Part shown: piece by piece, positions 1 through 6,788 of the stretch
Layout: each line of letters opens with the position of its first letter
Position numbering within the stretch: position 1 is the first letter of the stretch
Source of the DNA: JAAYYM01 sp964631375
GTDB lineage: Bacteria; Bacillota; Clostridia; Lachnospirales; Lachnospiraceae
Length of the DNA stretch: 16,598 bases
NCBI GenBank assembly: GCA_964631375.1
Contig: CAZVYQ010000050.1
Span: 1-16,598, forward strand
Direction: 5' to 3'
Made by a program: the position numbers and the translations under genes
Notes under the pieces: generated by a model
The model's input: the letters and a program-made list of their open reading frames with translations, nothing else
Databases searched by the model: none
What the model was told of the DNA's origin: nothing

Positions 1-1073
1 AGAAGATCGAAAAGGCCATCAGCAATTTAAAGAATCTGGATTTGAACCAGTCTGCGGAGATCAATCCTTACATTGGAAGAAAGAGTGAAGTTGGTATCAT
101 TGCAACTTCAGTTGATTCACTGAGAAAGACCTTTAATGACATCATTGAAATCCTGAAGCAGTGTTCAGTTGCTCTTGATCAATCCTCGGGAACAATGAAT
201 CAGGAATCCAAGAATCTGCTTGCTTATGTAACAGATAATTCTGCAACAACAGAGGAGCTTGCAGCTAGTATCACAACGACCAATGAAGCCATCAGTGCTA
301 TGGAAGATAAGATGACTAGCATAGTCAAGATGGTTGAGGATGTTGAGAACAAGATTAAGATCGGACGAGAAAAGAGTACCGAATTGATGAAGAGTGCTCA
401 GGAAATGCAGGAGATGGCAAACAGCTCACTTGCAAACTCCAAGGATAACATAGCAGACAACCAGAAGAATATCGAGACAGCCATGATGGATCTGCAGTCG
501 CTGTCACAGATCAATCAGATGGCAACCGAGATACTCAATATCACAAGCCAGACCAACCTGCTGTCCCTCAACGCTTCTATAGAGGCAGCAAGAGCAGGAG
601 AAGCAGGCAGAGGCTTTGCGGTTGTAGCAGATGAGATCGGAAGTCTGGCAGACAGCTCATCCAAGACGGCTACCAACATCCAGAATATCTGTAAGGAAAC
701 AAACACAAATATCACAGCAGTACAGAACTGCTTTGATGATATCGTAGGATTCCTCGAGAAGGATGTGGCAAAGCAGTTCCAGACCTTTGCAGATACAGCA
801 GAGGATTATAACAGATCTGTAGAGAGTATCCAGAGTACGATGGAGGACATTCATGATGTTACACAGCAGTTCTCAGCCGAACTGAATGTGATCAGTGAAC
901 AGGTCAATGCAGTCAGATCAGCAGCTGGAGATAATGAGGCAGGTGTTGAGGACATCGTCAATAAGAACGAACATACCAATGCAACTGCTGAGGTATTATC
1001 CGATATCCTGAACACGAACAAGGAAAGTACGGAAAAGATCATTACGATCGTACAGGATTTCAAATATCAATAA
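1..1073 (+). CDS. Methyl-accepting chemotaxis protein, C-terminal part (5' truncated)
   Basis: The reading frame is open from base 3 through a TAA at 1071-1073, so the start lies upstream of the window; the TTG at 42 is internal. The first residues (reading IEKAISNLKNLDL) look like the second helix of a HAMP domain. The rest is a long cytoplasmic helical coiled coil. Its hairpin tip, encoded around 570-640, reads EAARAGEAGRGFAVVADEI, the hallmark of the receptor signalling domain that binds CheW and CheA. Upstream of it is the usual QTNLLSLNASIEAA run. The protein ends in FKYQ without a CheR/CheB tether pentapeptide. Role: a chemoreceptor of the membrane signalling array controlling the flagellar motor. 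The ligand cannot be inferred because the sensor half is missing. Family assignment is certain. Confidence 0.95.
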   Translation, partial: KIEKAISNLKNLDLNQSAEINPYIGRKSEVGIIATSVDSLRKTFNDIIEILKQCSVALDQSSGTMNQESKNLLAYVTDNSATTEELAASITTTNEAISAMEDKMTSIVKMVEDVENKIKIGREKSTELMKSAQEMQEMANSSLANSKDNIADNQKNIETAMMDLQSLSQINQMATEILNITSQTNLLSLNASIEAARAGEAGRGFAVVADEIGSLADSSSKTATNIQNICKETNTNITAVQNCFDDIVGFLEKDVAKQFQTFADTAEDYNRSVESIQSTMEDIHDVTQQFSAELNVISEQVNAVRSAAGDNEAGVEDIVNKNEHTNATAEVLSDILNTNKESTEKIITIVQDFKYQ

Positions 1074-1107
1074 ATCGTCAATTTCATATAGAAATACTAT
1101 TTTGCTT

Positions 1108-1142
1108 AACGACGCCCCAATGAAAAACATTGAGGCGTCGTT
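1108..1142 (+). terminator. Terminator-like hairpin after the chemoreceptor gene
   Basis: A 15-nt inverted repeat (1108-1122 with 1128-1142) has one mismatch and an AAAAA loop, giving a stem of 14 pairs 35 nt after the stop codon. The position fits a transcript end. A proper U-tract is missing: only TT, then GCTAATTATATT, follows. It may be a weak terminator or a 3'-end stabilising hairpin. Confidence 0.5.
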
Positions 1143-1155
1143 GCTAATTATATTG

Positions 1156-1161
1156 TATAAT
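1156..1161 (+). promoter_or_regulatory. Possible -10 element for the Cys-His protein gene
   Basis: A perfect TATAAT hexamer lies 47 nt before the ATG at 1208, just after the 1108-1142 hairpin. No convincing -35 is found 16-18 nt upstream, where the bases belong to the hairpin's right arm. This is only a -10 candidate. Confidence 0.3.
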
Positions 1162-1207
1162 CAGGGAAGAATTCTATTATATATGAAAGGTAAAGTGGAG
1201 AAATATA

Positions 1208-2038
1208 ATGGCGGCTGATTTTATCAAGGTAGTAGATGCTTATGGACATATGTACTATGGTGGTAACCAGAGCTGGTTTGAGAGTAATACACGTGCACGT
1301 GCCGGTTGTGGACCTGTTTCGGGTGCCAATATATTGTTAATGCTTGCCCGAGATCATCAGGAACTTGCGCATGGATTGAATGTAAAAATGGATCCGGATG
1401 GACAGATTACCAAAGATGAGTATATGAAATTCCTCAATGCAGTATATGATGTTATGGGTACATGGGAGATACCGGTACTGCGTAAAATTTATGACAGATG
1501 CAAGCGTGATAATGCTTTTTTTCAGAAGATCTCTCCGAACAATGGAAGGAGTATTTGCGGTTATCTTCGTGGAGTACTGCGATTTGCCATAGAACATGGA
1601 CTTTATTTACAAGGTCACACATTTCCAGCAGCACATAATGATCCTGAGAAAGGATATCAGTTTATTCAAGAGGGATTAAGGCAAGCCGGTGCAGTTGCAC
1701 TATTGACATCCTATAATAAACATTCTCTTACTCTGTTTCGTGGAGAATATCCGTGTACGGAGAAGCCCTATCAGACAAAGGATCCAATGCAAAATCATTT
1801 TGTTACGATCACAGGAATCACTCCGGACAAGAAACTTTATGTATCGACATGGGGACGTATTGCACTGATTGAATATAGCGAGTTGGCTGCGTCATGGAAC
1901 AGTCGGAAGGCTCTCGATAGTGCTCTGATGTATTTTACTGTGACTGATTCTGAAATTCAGACCAAACAGAGTATTCGAGATGCAGCAAAAATGCTTCGTA
2001 GAGCCATCTATCAGGCACTGTTCTGTAAGATCCCTTAA
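1208..2038 (+). CDS. Putative papain/C39-like cysteine peptidase-fold protein, cytosolic
   Basis: The protein is 276 residues. The ATG at 1208 is preceded by a purine-rich GTGGAGA site. No signal peptide or membrane segment is visible, so a cytosolic location is expected. Residues 32-40 read AGCGPVSGA, placing Cys34 at the start of a helix as in papain-like and C39-type peptidases. NHFVTITGI (196-204) places His197 on a strand, followed by YVSTWGR (211-217), the usual Cys ... His ... strand order. This suggests a thiol peptidase, or a catalytically related fold, but the substrate is unknown. The gene sits alone between the chemoreceptor and the lipoprotein genes. No secretion transporter or double-glycine leader peptide is nearby, so bacteriocin-leader processing is not supported. 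The fold call is inference from two motifs. Confidence 0.6.
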   Translation: MAADFIKVVDAYGHMYYGGNQSWFESNTRARAGCGPVSGANILLMLARDHQELAHGLNVKMDPDGQITKDEYMKFLNAVYDVMGTWEIPVLRKIYDRCKRDNAFFQKISPNNGRSICGYLRGVLRFAIEHGLYLQGHTFPAAHNDPEKGYQFIQEGLRQAGAVALLTSYNKHSLTLFRGEYPCTEKPYQTKDPMQNHFVTITGITPDKKLYVSTWGRIALIEYSELAASWNSRKALDSALMYFTVTDSEIQTKQSIRDAAKMLRRAIYQALFCKIP

Positions 2039-2048
2039 ATTCCAATGA

Positions 2049-2066
2049 TGAATTAAAATTAATTCA
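2049..2066. repeat. Perfect AT-rich inverted repeat
   Basis: TGAATTAA and TTAATTCA are exact inverted copies separated by AA, 11 nt after the stop of the preceding gene. The 2-nt spacing is too tight for a normal RNA hairpin loop unless inner pairs open, and no T-run follows. It could be a protein-binding site or a weak transcript end. The rest of 2039-2183 shows no clear feature. Confidence 0.35.
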
Positions 2067-2183
2067 CAACATTAAAAGGTGTAGATTCAGAACAGACAGG
2101 TGATAAATGTAACTTGTTTCAGATGAGCATGTATGATACGTTTATTGAGAATAGAATTTATTTTACGGGAGGACAGTTACAGA

Positions 2184-2843
2184 ATGAAAAAGAATATCTT
2201 GTTTATCGCATTGGTATTAGGAGTATGTCTTGTGGGCTGTGGGCAGAATGTCGAGGCAGACAGTCAGGAGGCTCAGACAACAGTTCAGGATAGTATATCT
2301 GCACCGAAAGAGGAAACATCAGAGATAATAAAGAGTCAAGAAGCACAGGAGGATGAGGAGCAAATGACAGAACAGAAAGAAATTCAGATCACATCAGAAT
2401 CATTAACAGCAGACGGTAAATGGATGACCAAGATCAATGCAGAGTCGGCAAGTCCGAAGGGAGAAAACCTCTCTCCACAGCTTACCTTCGATGCAGTAGA
2501 GGGGGCATCTATGTATGCAATATATATGTTTGATACTTCCGCAGGCAACTGGCTACACTGGAAGATCAAAGGAACTGACAAGACAAGCCTTGCGGAGGGC
2601 GAAGTCATTGAGACAGGAGAATATGTAGGTCCATATCCGCCGAGTGGAGTACATACATATGTAGTAACTGTCTATGCACTGAAGGGTGAGCCGGAGAAGT
2701 ATATGGGCGCATTTGATTCTTCGAATGCATCCATTGAGAAGATTGAGACAAAGCTTGATACGATTGACGGTCAGCCGGGTAACATCCTTGCAAAGGGCAG
2801 TATCAGTGGTGAGGTTACAAGTGGTGGAGCAGTAGTTGAATAA
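2184..2843 (+). CDS. PEBP-family (YbhB/YbcL-like) lipoprotein
   Basis: The start chosen is the ATG at 2184, behind GGGAGGA at 2167-2173. An in-frame ATG at 2133 would add 17 residues ahead of the signal peptide. The protein is 219 residues. Residues 1-19 form a lipoprotein signal ending in the lipobox LVGC, so Cys19 should be lipidated and the protein anchored to the outer face of the membrane. Residues 22-66 are an acidic Gln/Glu-rich linker. Residues 67-170 match the phosphatidylethanolamine-binding fold: ENLSPQLTF, MFDTSAGNWLHWKIKG and YVGPYPPSGVHTYVVTVYAL, which carry the family's ligand-pocket Asp, His and Gly-Pro-Tyr-Pro-Pro elements. Bacterial members are poorly understood and may bind small anionic ligands. 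It is followed after 44 nt by a small membrane protein, possibly in one transcript. Confidence 0.88.
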   Translation: MKKNILFIALVLGVCLVGCGQNVEADSQEAQTTVQDSISAPKEETSEIIKSQEAQEDEEQMTEQKEIQITSESLTADGKWMTKINAESASPKGENLSPQLTFDAVEGASMYAIYMFDTSAGNWLHWKIKGTDKTSLAEGEVIETGEYVGPYPPSGVHTYVVTVYALKGEPEKYMGAFDSSNASIEKIETKLDTIDGQPGNILAKGSISGEVTSGGAVVE

Positions 2844-2887
2844 TCAGGAAATGTGACAGCGGCATTACAAAAACAGGAGATGAGGTT

Positions 2888-3223
2888 ATGAAACTGGTTG
2901 ACATTTCACATGGACCGGATTGGATTTCATGGGTAGGGTTTGCATTTTTTCTTGTTGTATCTATTGTTTTGATTTCGGGACATGGAGCAGGATTCATTGC
3001 AGGCTATAATACAGCTTCCAAAGAAGAACAGGCTAAGTATAATACAAAGAAGTTATGCAGAGTCACAGGGATTGGTATGGCTGTAATTGCGTTGTTGATT
3101 CTGGTGATGAGTATATGGGAAGCCGTACTACCAGCATATACTGCGTATATTGCGTTAGGGATTATATCGGTAGATTGTGTTGCAATCATTGTATTGGGGA
3201 ATACCTATTGTAAAAACAAATAA
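2888..3223 (+). CDS. DUF3784-family small membrane protein
   Basis: The protein is 111 residues. The ATG at 2888 is preceded by AGGAGATGAGG. It has three predicted membrane segments (about 14-38, 58-78 and 82-104). Between the first two lies GFIAGYNTASKEEQAKYNTKKLCR (residues 34-57), where the GYNT...Y.TKKLCR pattern is the signature I associate with DUF3784, a Firmicute membrane family of unknown function. It lies 44 nt after the PEBP lipoprotein and 28 nt before the flavodoxin-like gene, all on one strand, so co-transcription is plausible. No function can be assigned. Confidence 0.8.
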   Translation: MKLVDISHGPDWISWVGFAFFLVVSIVLISGHGAGFIAGYNTASKEEQAKYNTKKLCRVTGIGMAVIALLILVMSIWEAVLPAYTAYIALGIISVDCVAIIVLGNTYCKNK

Positions 3224-3251
3224 ACTCTGTAATGAGTGTTGGGTGGCAGAT

Positions 3252-4040
3252 ATGAAGTATATTGTAATTGATGGATGTACACATAGAGGTAATACGTGGC
3301 TGGTTGCAGAAGCAGCCATGAAAAGAATCAAAGAGAGTGATTCAAATTGTAGTTTTGAGATTATTCACTTGATAGATGAAAAACTGGATTATTGTCTTGG
3401 ATGTAGTAATTGCTTTCGAAAGGGCGCTGACTATTGTCCTCATAAATCAATTATGTCAAGAATCATAGGACAGATAGATACAGCGGATGCCTTAATTATG
3501 GTATCTACGACTTATAATACCAGAGAGACGGCACTACTCAAAAACTTTTTAGATCATATGAATTATCTCCTGCACAGACCACGTTTTTTTGCTAAGAAAG
3601 CATTGGTTATTACAACAGTAGGCGGGTTTGGTGGAAAAACTACGATTAAGAGTATTGCCGGAACATTGAGAGGTATGGGATTTAATAAATGCTATGGATT
3701 GTGTATTGCATCAATCAGTTGGAATGCCTATCGGATTACAGACAAGCATCAACGAATGATTGAGCAAGTGACCGATCATTTTAGAAAAGATGTTGAGTCA
3801 GGGAAATTACATTTTCCGCAAATGCCTGTTTTGATACCATACAATCTGTTTCGAGGAATGGCAGGTAATTTCAAACCGGGAGCTAGGTATGAAACTGAGG
3901 ATGGAAGATATTATTTGGATCAGAAAAGAGTTTATGATGCCTCTGTCCCACTTCTTCCACATCAATGGCTGTTTGGTTCCGTTTTTTACATGATTGGGAA
4001 AATATCTTCTAAGTTTATGGTAGTTACATATAGAAAGTAG
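3252..4040 (+). CDS. Flavodoxin-fold NAD(P)H-dependent oxidoreductase with cysteine cluster
   Basis: The protein is 262 residues from the ATG at 3252, whose GGGTGG site is 5 nt upstream. A GTG at 3243 is an alternative start, and the frame stays open upstream to an ATG at 3177 that overlaps the DUF3784 gene. Residues 1-15 (MKYIVIDGCTHRGNT) form the first strand and phosphate-binding loop of the flavodoxin/FMN reductase fold. Cysteines at 48, 51, 54 and 62 (C-x2-C-x2-C-x7-C) resemble the compact cluster of iron-sulfur flavoproteins and related quinone or FMN reductases. IDTADALIMVSTTYN and LLKNFLDHM are the following conserved strand and helix. The C-terminal 100 residues are less conserved and end near a hydrophobic stretch. 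It probably transfers electrons through FMN in the cytosol; the partner is unknown. Whether the cysteines bind a 4Fe-4S cluster is inference. Confidence 0.8.
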   Translation: MKYIVIDGCTHRGNTWLVAEAAMKRIKESDSNCSFEIIHLIDEKLDYCLGCSNCFRKGADYCPHKSIMSRIIGQIDTADALIMVSTTYNTRETALLKNFLDHMNYLLHRPRFFAKKALVITTVGGFGGKTTIKSIAGTLRGMGFNKCYGLCIASISWNAYRITDKHQRMIEQVTDHFRKDVESGKLHFPQMPVLIPYNLFRGMAGNFKPGARYETEDGRYYLDQKRVYDASVPLLPHQWLFGSVFYMIGKISSKFMVVTYRK

Positions 4041-4201
4041 AAAAAACGGGAATCTTTCAGGGAGACATCAGCAAGATTGAAAGAGGCATTGCGAATCCTT
4101 CTCTGTCCACACTTGAGAGATTGGCTGAGTGATTGGGAATGAGGCTGGACTTTCAATTTATTAAATCCGGTTGCAAAACTTCTCATTCTACCTTAGAATA
4201 A
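4034..4201 (+). pseudogene. Remnant of an XRE-type helix-turn-helix gene
   Basis: In the frame running through 4049, the bases encode KTGIFQGDISKIERGIANPS, then LSTLERLAE, then an in-frame TGA at 4130-4132, then LGMRLDFQFIK and a TAA at 4199-4201. This is recognisable as the recognition helix and following helix of a lambda-repressor-like (XRE, HigA-type antitoxin) domain; intact relatives read roughly G(I)SQ-DISKIERG-ANPSL-TL-RLAE-LGM. The N-terminal helices and any start codon are missing, because a TAG in this frame lies at 4031-4033. The fragment overlaps the last bases of the flavodoxin-like gene in another frame. It is a decayed regulator or antitoxin. No toxin partner remains. Confidence 0.75.
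4171..4199 (+). promoter_or_regulatory. Vegetative-type promoter for the aconitase-family gene
   Basis: TTGCAA (4171-4176), a 17-nt spacer and TAGAAT (4194-4199) make a reasonable housekeeping promoter. Transcription would start near 4206, giving a short leader to the ATG at 4234. The elements lie inside the 3' end of the XRE remnant. Confidence 0.55.
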
Positions 4202-4233
4202 GAAGCGGACAATGAATGGAACGGAGGATGCAC

Positions 4234-6528
4234 ATGATTAAATTATACGACAGCGGAGCATATCTGATTGATGGTTCACAGATCATTCCGGATAATGAGG
4301 ATGCTTTACCGAGAGTGGCGGAGGCAACAGGAAGAGAGATTTCTCCTGAAGAAGCTGCCAAGCATACAATAGCATACAACATTTTAGAGACCCATAATAC
4401 TTCTGATAATATGGACAAGCTTAAGATCAAGTTTGATAAGCTCACATCTCATGATATTACCTTTGTAGGTATCATTCAGACAGCAAGAGCATCTGGACTT
4501 GAAAAGTTTCCGGTACCTTATGTACTGACGAACTGCCATAATTCTCTTTGTGCTGTAGGCGGTACGATCAATGAAGATGATCATATGTTTGGTCTGACCT
4601 GTGCTAAAAAGTACGGTGGGATCTATGTTCCGCCCCACCAGGCAGTCATCCATCAGTTTGCAAGAGAGATGCTTGCAGGCGGTGGCAAGATGATTTTAGG
4701 ATCAGACTCTCATACACGTTATGGAGCACTCGGAACTATGGCAATGGGTGAAGGCGGCCCGGAACTTGTAAAGCAGTTATTATCCAAGACTTATGATATT
4801 AATATGCCGGATGTAGTCTGTGTCTATCTGAAGGGAGCACCGATTCCGGGTGTTGGACCTCAGGATGTTGCACTTACTATCATTGGTGCAGTTTTTGCAA
4901 ACGGCTATGTGAATAATAAGGTTATGGAATTTGTCGGGCCCGGAATTGCCAGCTTAAGTGCAGATTTTAGAATCGGAATCGATGTCATGACAACGGAGAC
5001 CACCTGTCTGTCCTCTATCTGGAAGACGGATGATACAATCAAGGATTTCTATGAAACCCATGGTCGTGTTGAGGAATACAAGGAATTGGAGCCGGGTCAG
5101 GTAGCATATTATGACGGCGTGATTGAAGTCGATCTGAGCAAGATCCGTCCAATGATCGCTATGCCGTTCCATCCGAGCAATACCTATACCATTGATGAGG
5201 TCAATGCGAACCTCATGGACATTCTGGATGATGTTGAAAAGAGAGCACTTGTCAGCCTGGACGGGCAGGTAGAATATACCCTCAAGGACAAGGTCAGAGA
5301 CGGAAAATTGTATGTGGAGCAGGGAATCATTGCAGGCTGTGCAGGTGGCGGATTTGAAAATATCTGTGCGGCAGCTGATATACTGAAAGGAAAATACATT
5401 GGATCAGACGAGTTTACTTTGAGCGTATATCCGGCTTCTACTCCGATTTATATGGAACTTCTCAAGAATGGATCTGCAGCAACATTGCTTGAAACAGGTG
5501 CAATCCTCAAAACAGCCTTCTGCGGTCCTTGCTTTGGTGCAGGTGATACGCCTGCCAACAATGCATTTAGTATCCGACATTCAACGAGAAACTTCCCGAA
5601 CAGAGAGGGCTCCAAGCTTCAAAATGGTCAGATTTCTTCAGTGGCACTGATGGATGCCCGTTCTATCGCAGCGACAGCGGCAAATAAGGGCTTCTTAACA
5701 GCAGCAACTGATATCGATACAGACAGACTGTCAGGTAAGCACAAGTATTTCTTTGACAAGACGATTTATGAGAACAGAGTCTTTGACAGTCATGGAGTTG
5801 CTGATCCTTCCACAGAGGTTAAATTCGGACCCAATATCAAGGATTGGCCGGCAATGAGTGCATTAACGGATCATCTGATCCTGAAGGTGGTATCGGAAAT
5901 TCATGATCCTGTTACAACCACAGATGAATTGATTCCTTCCGGTGAGACCTCATCCTTCCGCTCCAATCCACTGGGACTGGCTGAATTTACCTTGTCCAGA
6001 AAGGATCCTGCATATGTAGGACTTGCTAAGGAAGTGCAGAAGGCAGAGAAGGCAAGAACGGCAGGAGAGAATCCGGCAGAAGCATTTATTGAGATTCAGG
6101 AGATCCTTTCGACGATTCGGGGAACCTATCCTGAGATCAGTAATGACAATACCGGTATCGGAAGCACCATCTTTGCTGTAAAGCCGGGAGACGGATCGGC
6201 ACGTGAACAGGCAGCATCCTGTCAGAAGGTACTTGGTGGATGGGCGAATATCGCAAATGAGTATGCTACAAAGCGTTATCGCTCCAACCTGATAAACTGG
6301 GGTATGCTTCCGTTCCTGATTGACCGTGTAAATCAGCTGCCGTTTAAGAATCACGACTATATTTTCATTCCGGAGATTAGAAAAGCTGTTGAGAACAGGC
6401 AGTCGGAGATTAAGGCCTATGTGGTAAATGAAGGAATGAAAGAATTTACCCTGAAGCTAGGTGAGATGACAGATGACGAGAGAACGATTATTTTGAAGGG
6501 TTGTCTGATCAATTATTACAAGGGATAA
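4234..6528 (+). CDS. Aconitase-family hydratase (4Fe-4S)
   Basis: The start chosen is the ATG at 4234, because GGAGG (4223-4227) sits 6 nt before it; ATGs at 4216 and 4228 are badly placed. The protein is 764 residues. GSDSHTRYGALGTMA (156-170) is the substrate-site motif. The cluster cysteines are probably Cys369 (GCAGGGFEN) and Cys430/Cys433 (FCGPCFGAG). STRNFPNREGS (450-460) corresponds to the SNRNF.GR element. The C-terminal swivel domain has GDGSAREQAA (652-661). Aconitases interconvert citrate and isocitrate through cis-aconitate, but this sequence is divergent from AcnA and AcnB and looks closer to the YbhJ-like hydratase group, whose substrate is not settled. No citrate synthase or isocitrate dehydrogenase gene lies beside it. 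Citrate/isocitrate is the default guess for glutamate supply. Confidence 0.85.
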   Translation: MIKLYDSGAYLIDGSQIIPDNEDALPRVAEATGREISPEEAAKHTIAYNILETHNTSDNMDKLKIKFDKLTSHDITFVGIIQTARASGLEKFPVPYVLTNCHNSLCAVGGTINEDDHMFGLTCAKKYGGIYVPPHQAVIHQFAREMLAGGGKMILGSDSHTRYGALGTMAMGEGGPELVKQLLSKTYDINMPDVVCVYLKGAPIPGVGPQDVALTIIGAVFANGYVNNKVMEFVGPGIASLSADFRIGIDVMTTETTCLSSIWKTDDTIKDFYETHGRVEEYKELEPGQVAYYDGVIEVDLSKIRPMIAMPFHPSNTYTIDEVNANLMDILDDVEKRALVSLDGQVEYTLKDKVRDGKLYVEQGIIAGCAGGGFENICAAADILKGKYIGSDEFTLSVYPASTPIYMELLKNGSAATLLETGAILKTAFCGPCFGAGDTPANNAFSIRHSTRNFPNREGSKLQNGQISSVALMDARSIAATAANKGFLTAATDIDTDRLSGKHKYFFDKTIYENRVFDSHGVADPSTEVKFGPNIKDWPAMSALTDHLILKVVSEIHDPVTTTDELIPSGETSSFRSNPLGLAEFTLSRKDPAYVGLAKEVQKAEKARTAGENPAEAFIEIQEILSTIRGTYPEISNDNTGIGSTIFAVKPGDGSAREQAASCQKVLGGWANIANEYATKRYRSNLINWGMLPFLIDRVNQLPFKNHDYIFIPEIRKAVENRQSEIKAYVVNEGMKEFTLKLGEMTDDERTIILKGCLINYYKG

Positions 6529-6558
6529 GAGAGCAAGATAGCGATATATTTTCACAAT

Positions 6559-6587
6559 TTGGACACATTTTTTTCACAGACTCTAAT
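6559..6587 (+). promoter_or_regulatory. Candidate promoter for the 6594-6725 leader RNA
   Basis: TTGGAC (6559-6564), a 17-nt spacer and TCTAAT (6582-6587) match four bases each of the -35 and -10 consensus. A transcript would begin near 6594. It lies 30 nt after the aconitase-family stop codon. The match is moderate in an AT-rich stretch. Confidence 0.4.
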
Positions 6588-6593
6588 TTTTAA

Positions 6594-6725
6594 ATTTAAT
6601 CTGCCGATATTATTAGTACAGAGCCGGCTTCGACGGGAGCAGGATTTGATTAAACAAGAGGCAGACCACGGAGGGCATGACATCAGTTGGAAGGGATTCC
6701 ATTCTGATGCATTGTCCTCTTTTTT
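6594..6725 (+). ncRNA. Candidate structured leader or small RNA ending in an attenuator
   Basis: Between the candidate promoter and the terminator there is no convincing gene. TCTGCC (6600-6605) is complementary to GGCAGA (6660-6665), closing a domain that contains a small GC-rich hairpin (CCG 6624-6626 with CGG 6634-6636). The 3' end is the strong terminator at 6671-6725. The next gene starts only at 6789 and has no good promoter of its own after the terminator. The layout fits a riboswitch-like attenuator or a roughly 130-nt small RNA. It does not match any riboswitch consensus I know. It may instead be just the 3' UTR of the aconitase gene. Confidence 0.35.
6671..6725 (+). terminator. Strong intrinsic terminator
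   Basis: GAGGGCA (6671-6677) pairs with TGTCCTC (one G-U), CATCAG pairs with CTGATG, and an apical TGGAA/TTCCA stem is closed on a GGGA tetraloop. Six T residues follow (6720-6725). It ends either the aconitase-family transcript or the leader RNA described above. Confidence 0.85.
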
Positions 6726-6788
6726 ATGAAAGGTCAGGGAAGAAATTTTATAAAATGGTGGCTCTTTGCGCTCGCTAGGAGGAATTCA

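Noticed and set aside
1208..2038. Bacteriocin leader peptidase (C39 transporter) role
   Set aside because: There is no transporter membrane or ATPase domain and no double-glycine precursor gene nearby.
2133..2183. Longer N-terminus for the PEBP lipoprotein
   Set aside because: It would put 17 residues ahead of a perfect lipoprotein signal peptide, and the GGGAGGA site serves ATG 2184.
3177..3251. Longer N-terminus for the flavodoxin-like protein
   Set aside because: It overlaps the DUF3784 gene, and the fold begins at residue 1 of the shorter form (MKYIVIDG).
5950..6354. 134-codon minus-strand open frame inside the aconitase gene
   Set aside because: It is antisense to a conserved coding region, has cysteine/arginine/serine-rich composition and no ribosome site or family resemblance.
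6627..6637. TTCGACGGG, as found near the 5' end of tmRNA
   Set aside because: Only about nine bases match. There is no alanine-acceptor 3' end, tag frame or suitable length, so this is not a tmRNA gene.
6646..6729. Short open frame (27 codons from TTG 6646 to TGA 6727-6729) across the leader
   Set aside because: It runs through the terminator stem and has only a weak GGGAGCAGGA site ahead. There is no sign of coding constraint.
6679..6777. Short frame from ATG 6678 to TAG in the leader
   Set aside because: GGAGGG is only one base from the ATG, too close, and the frame reads through the terminator hairpin.
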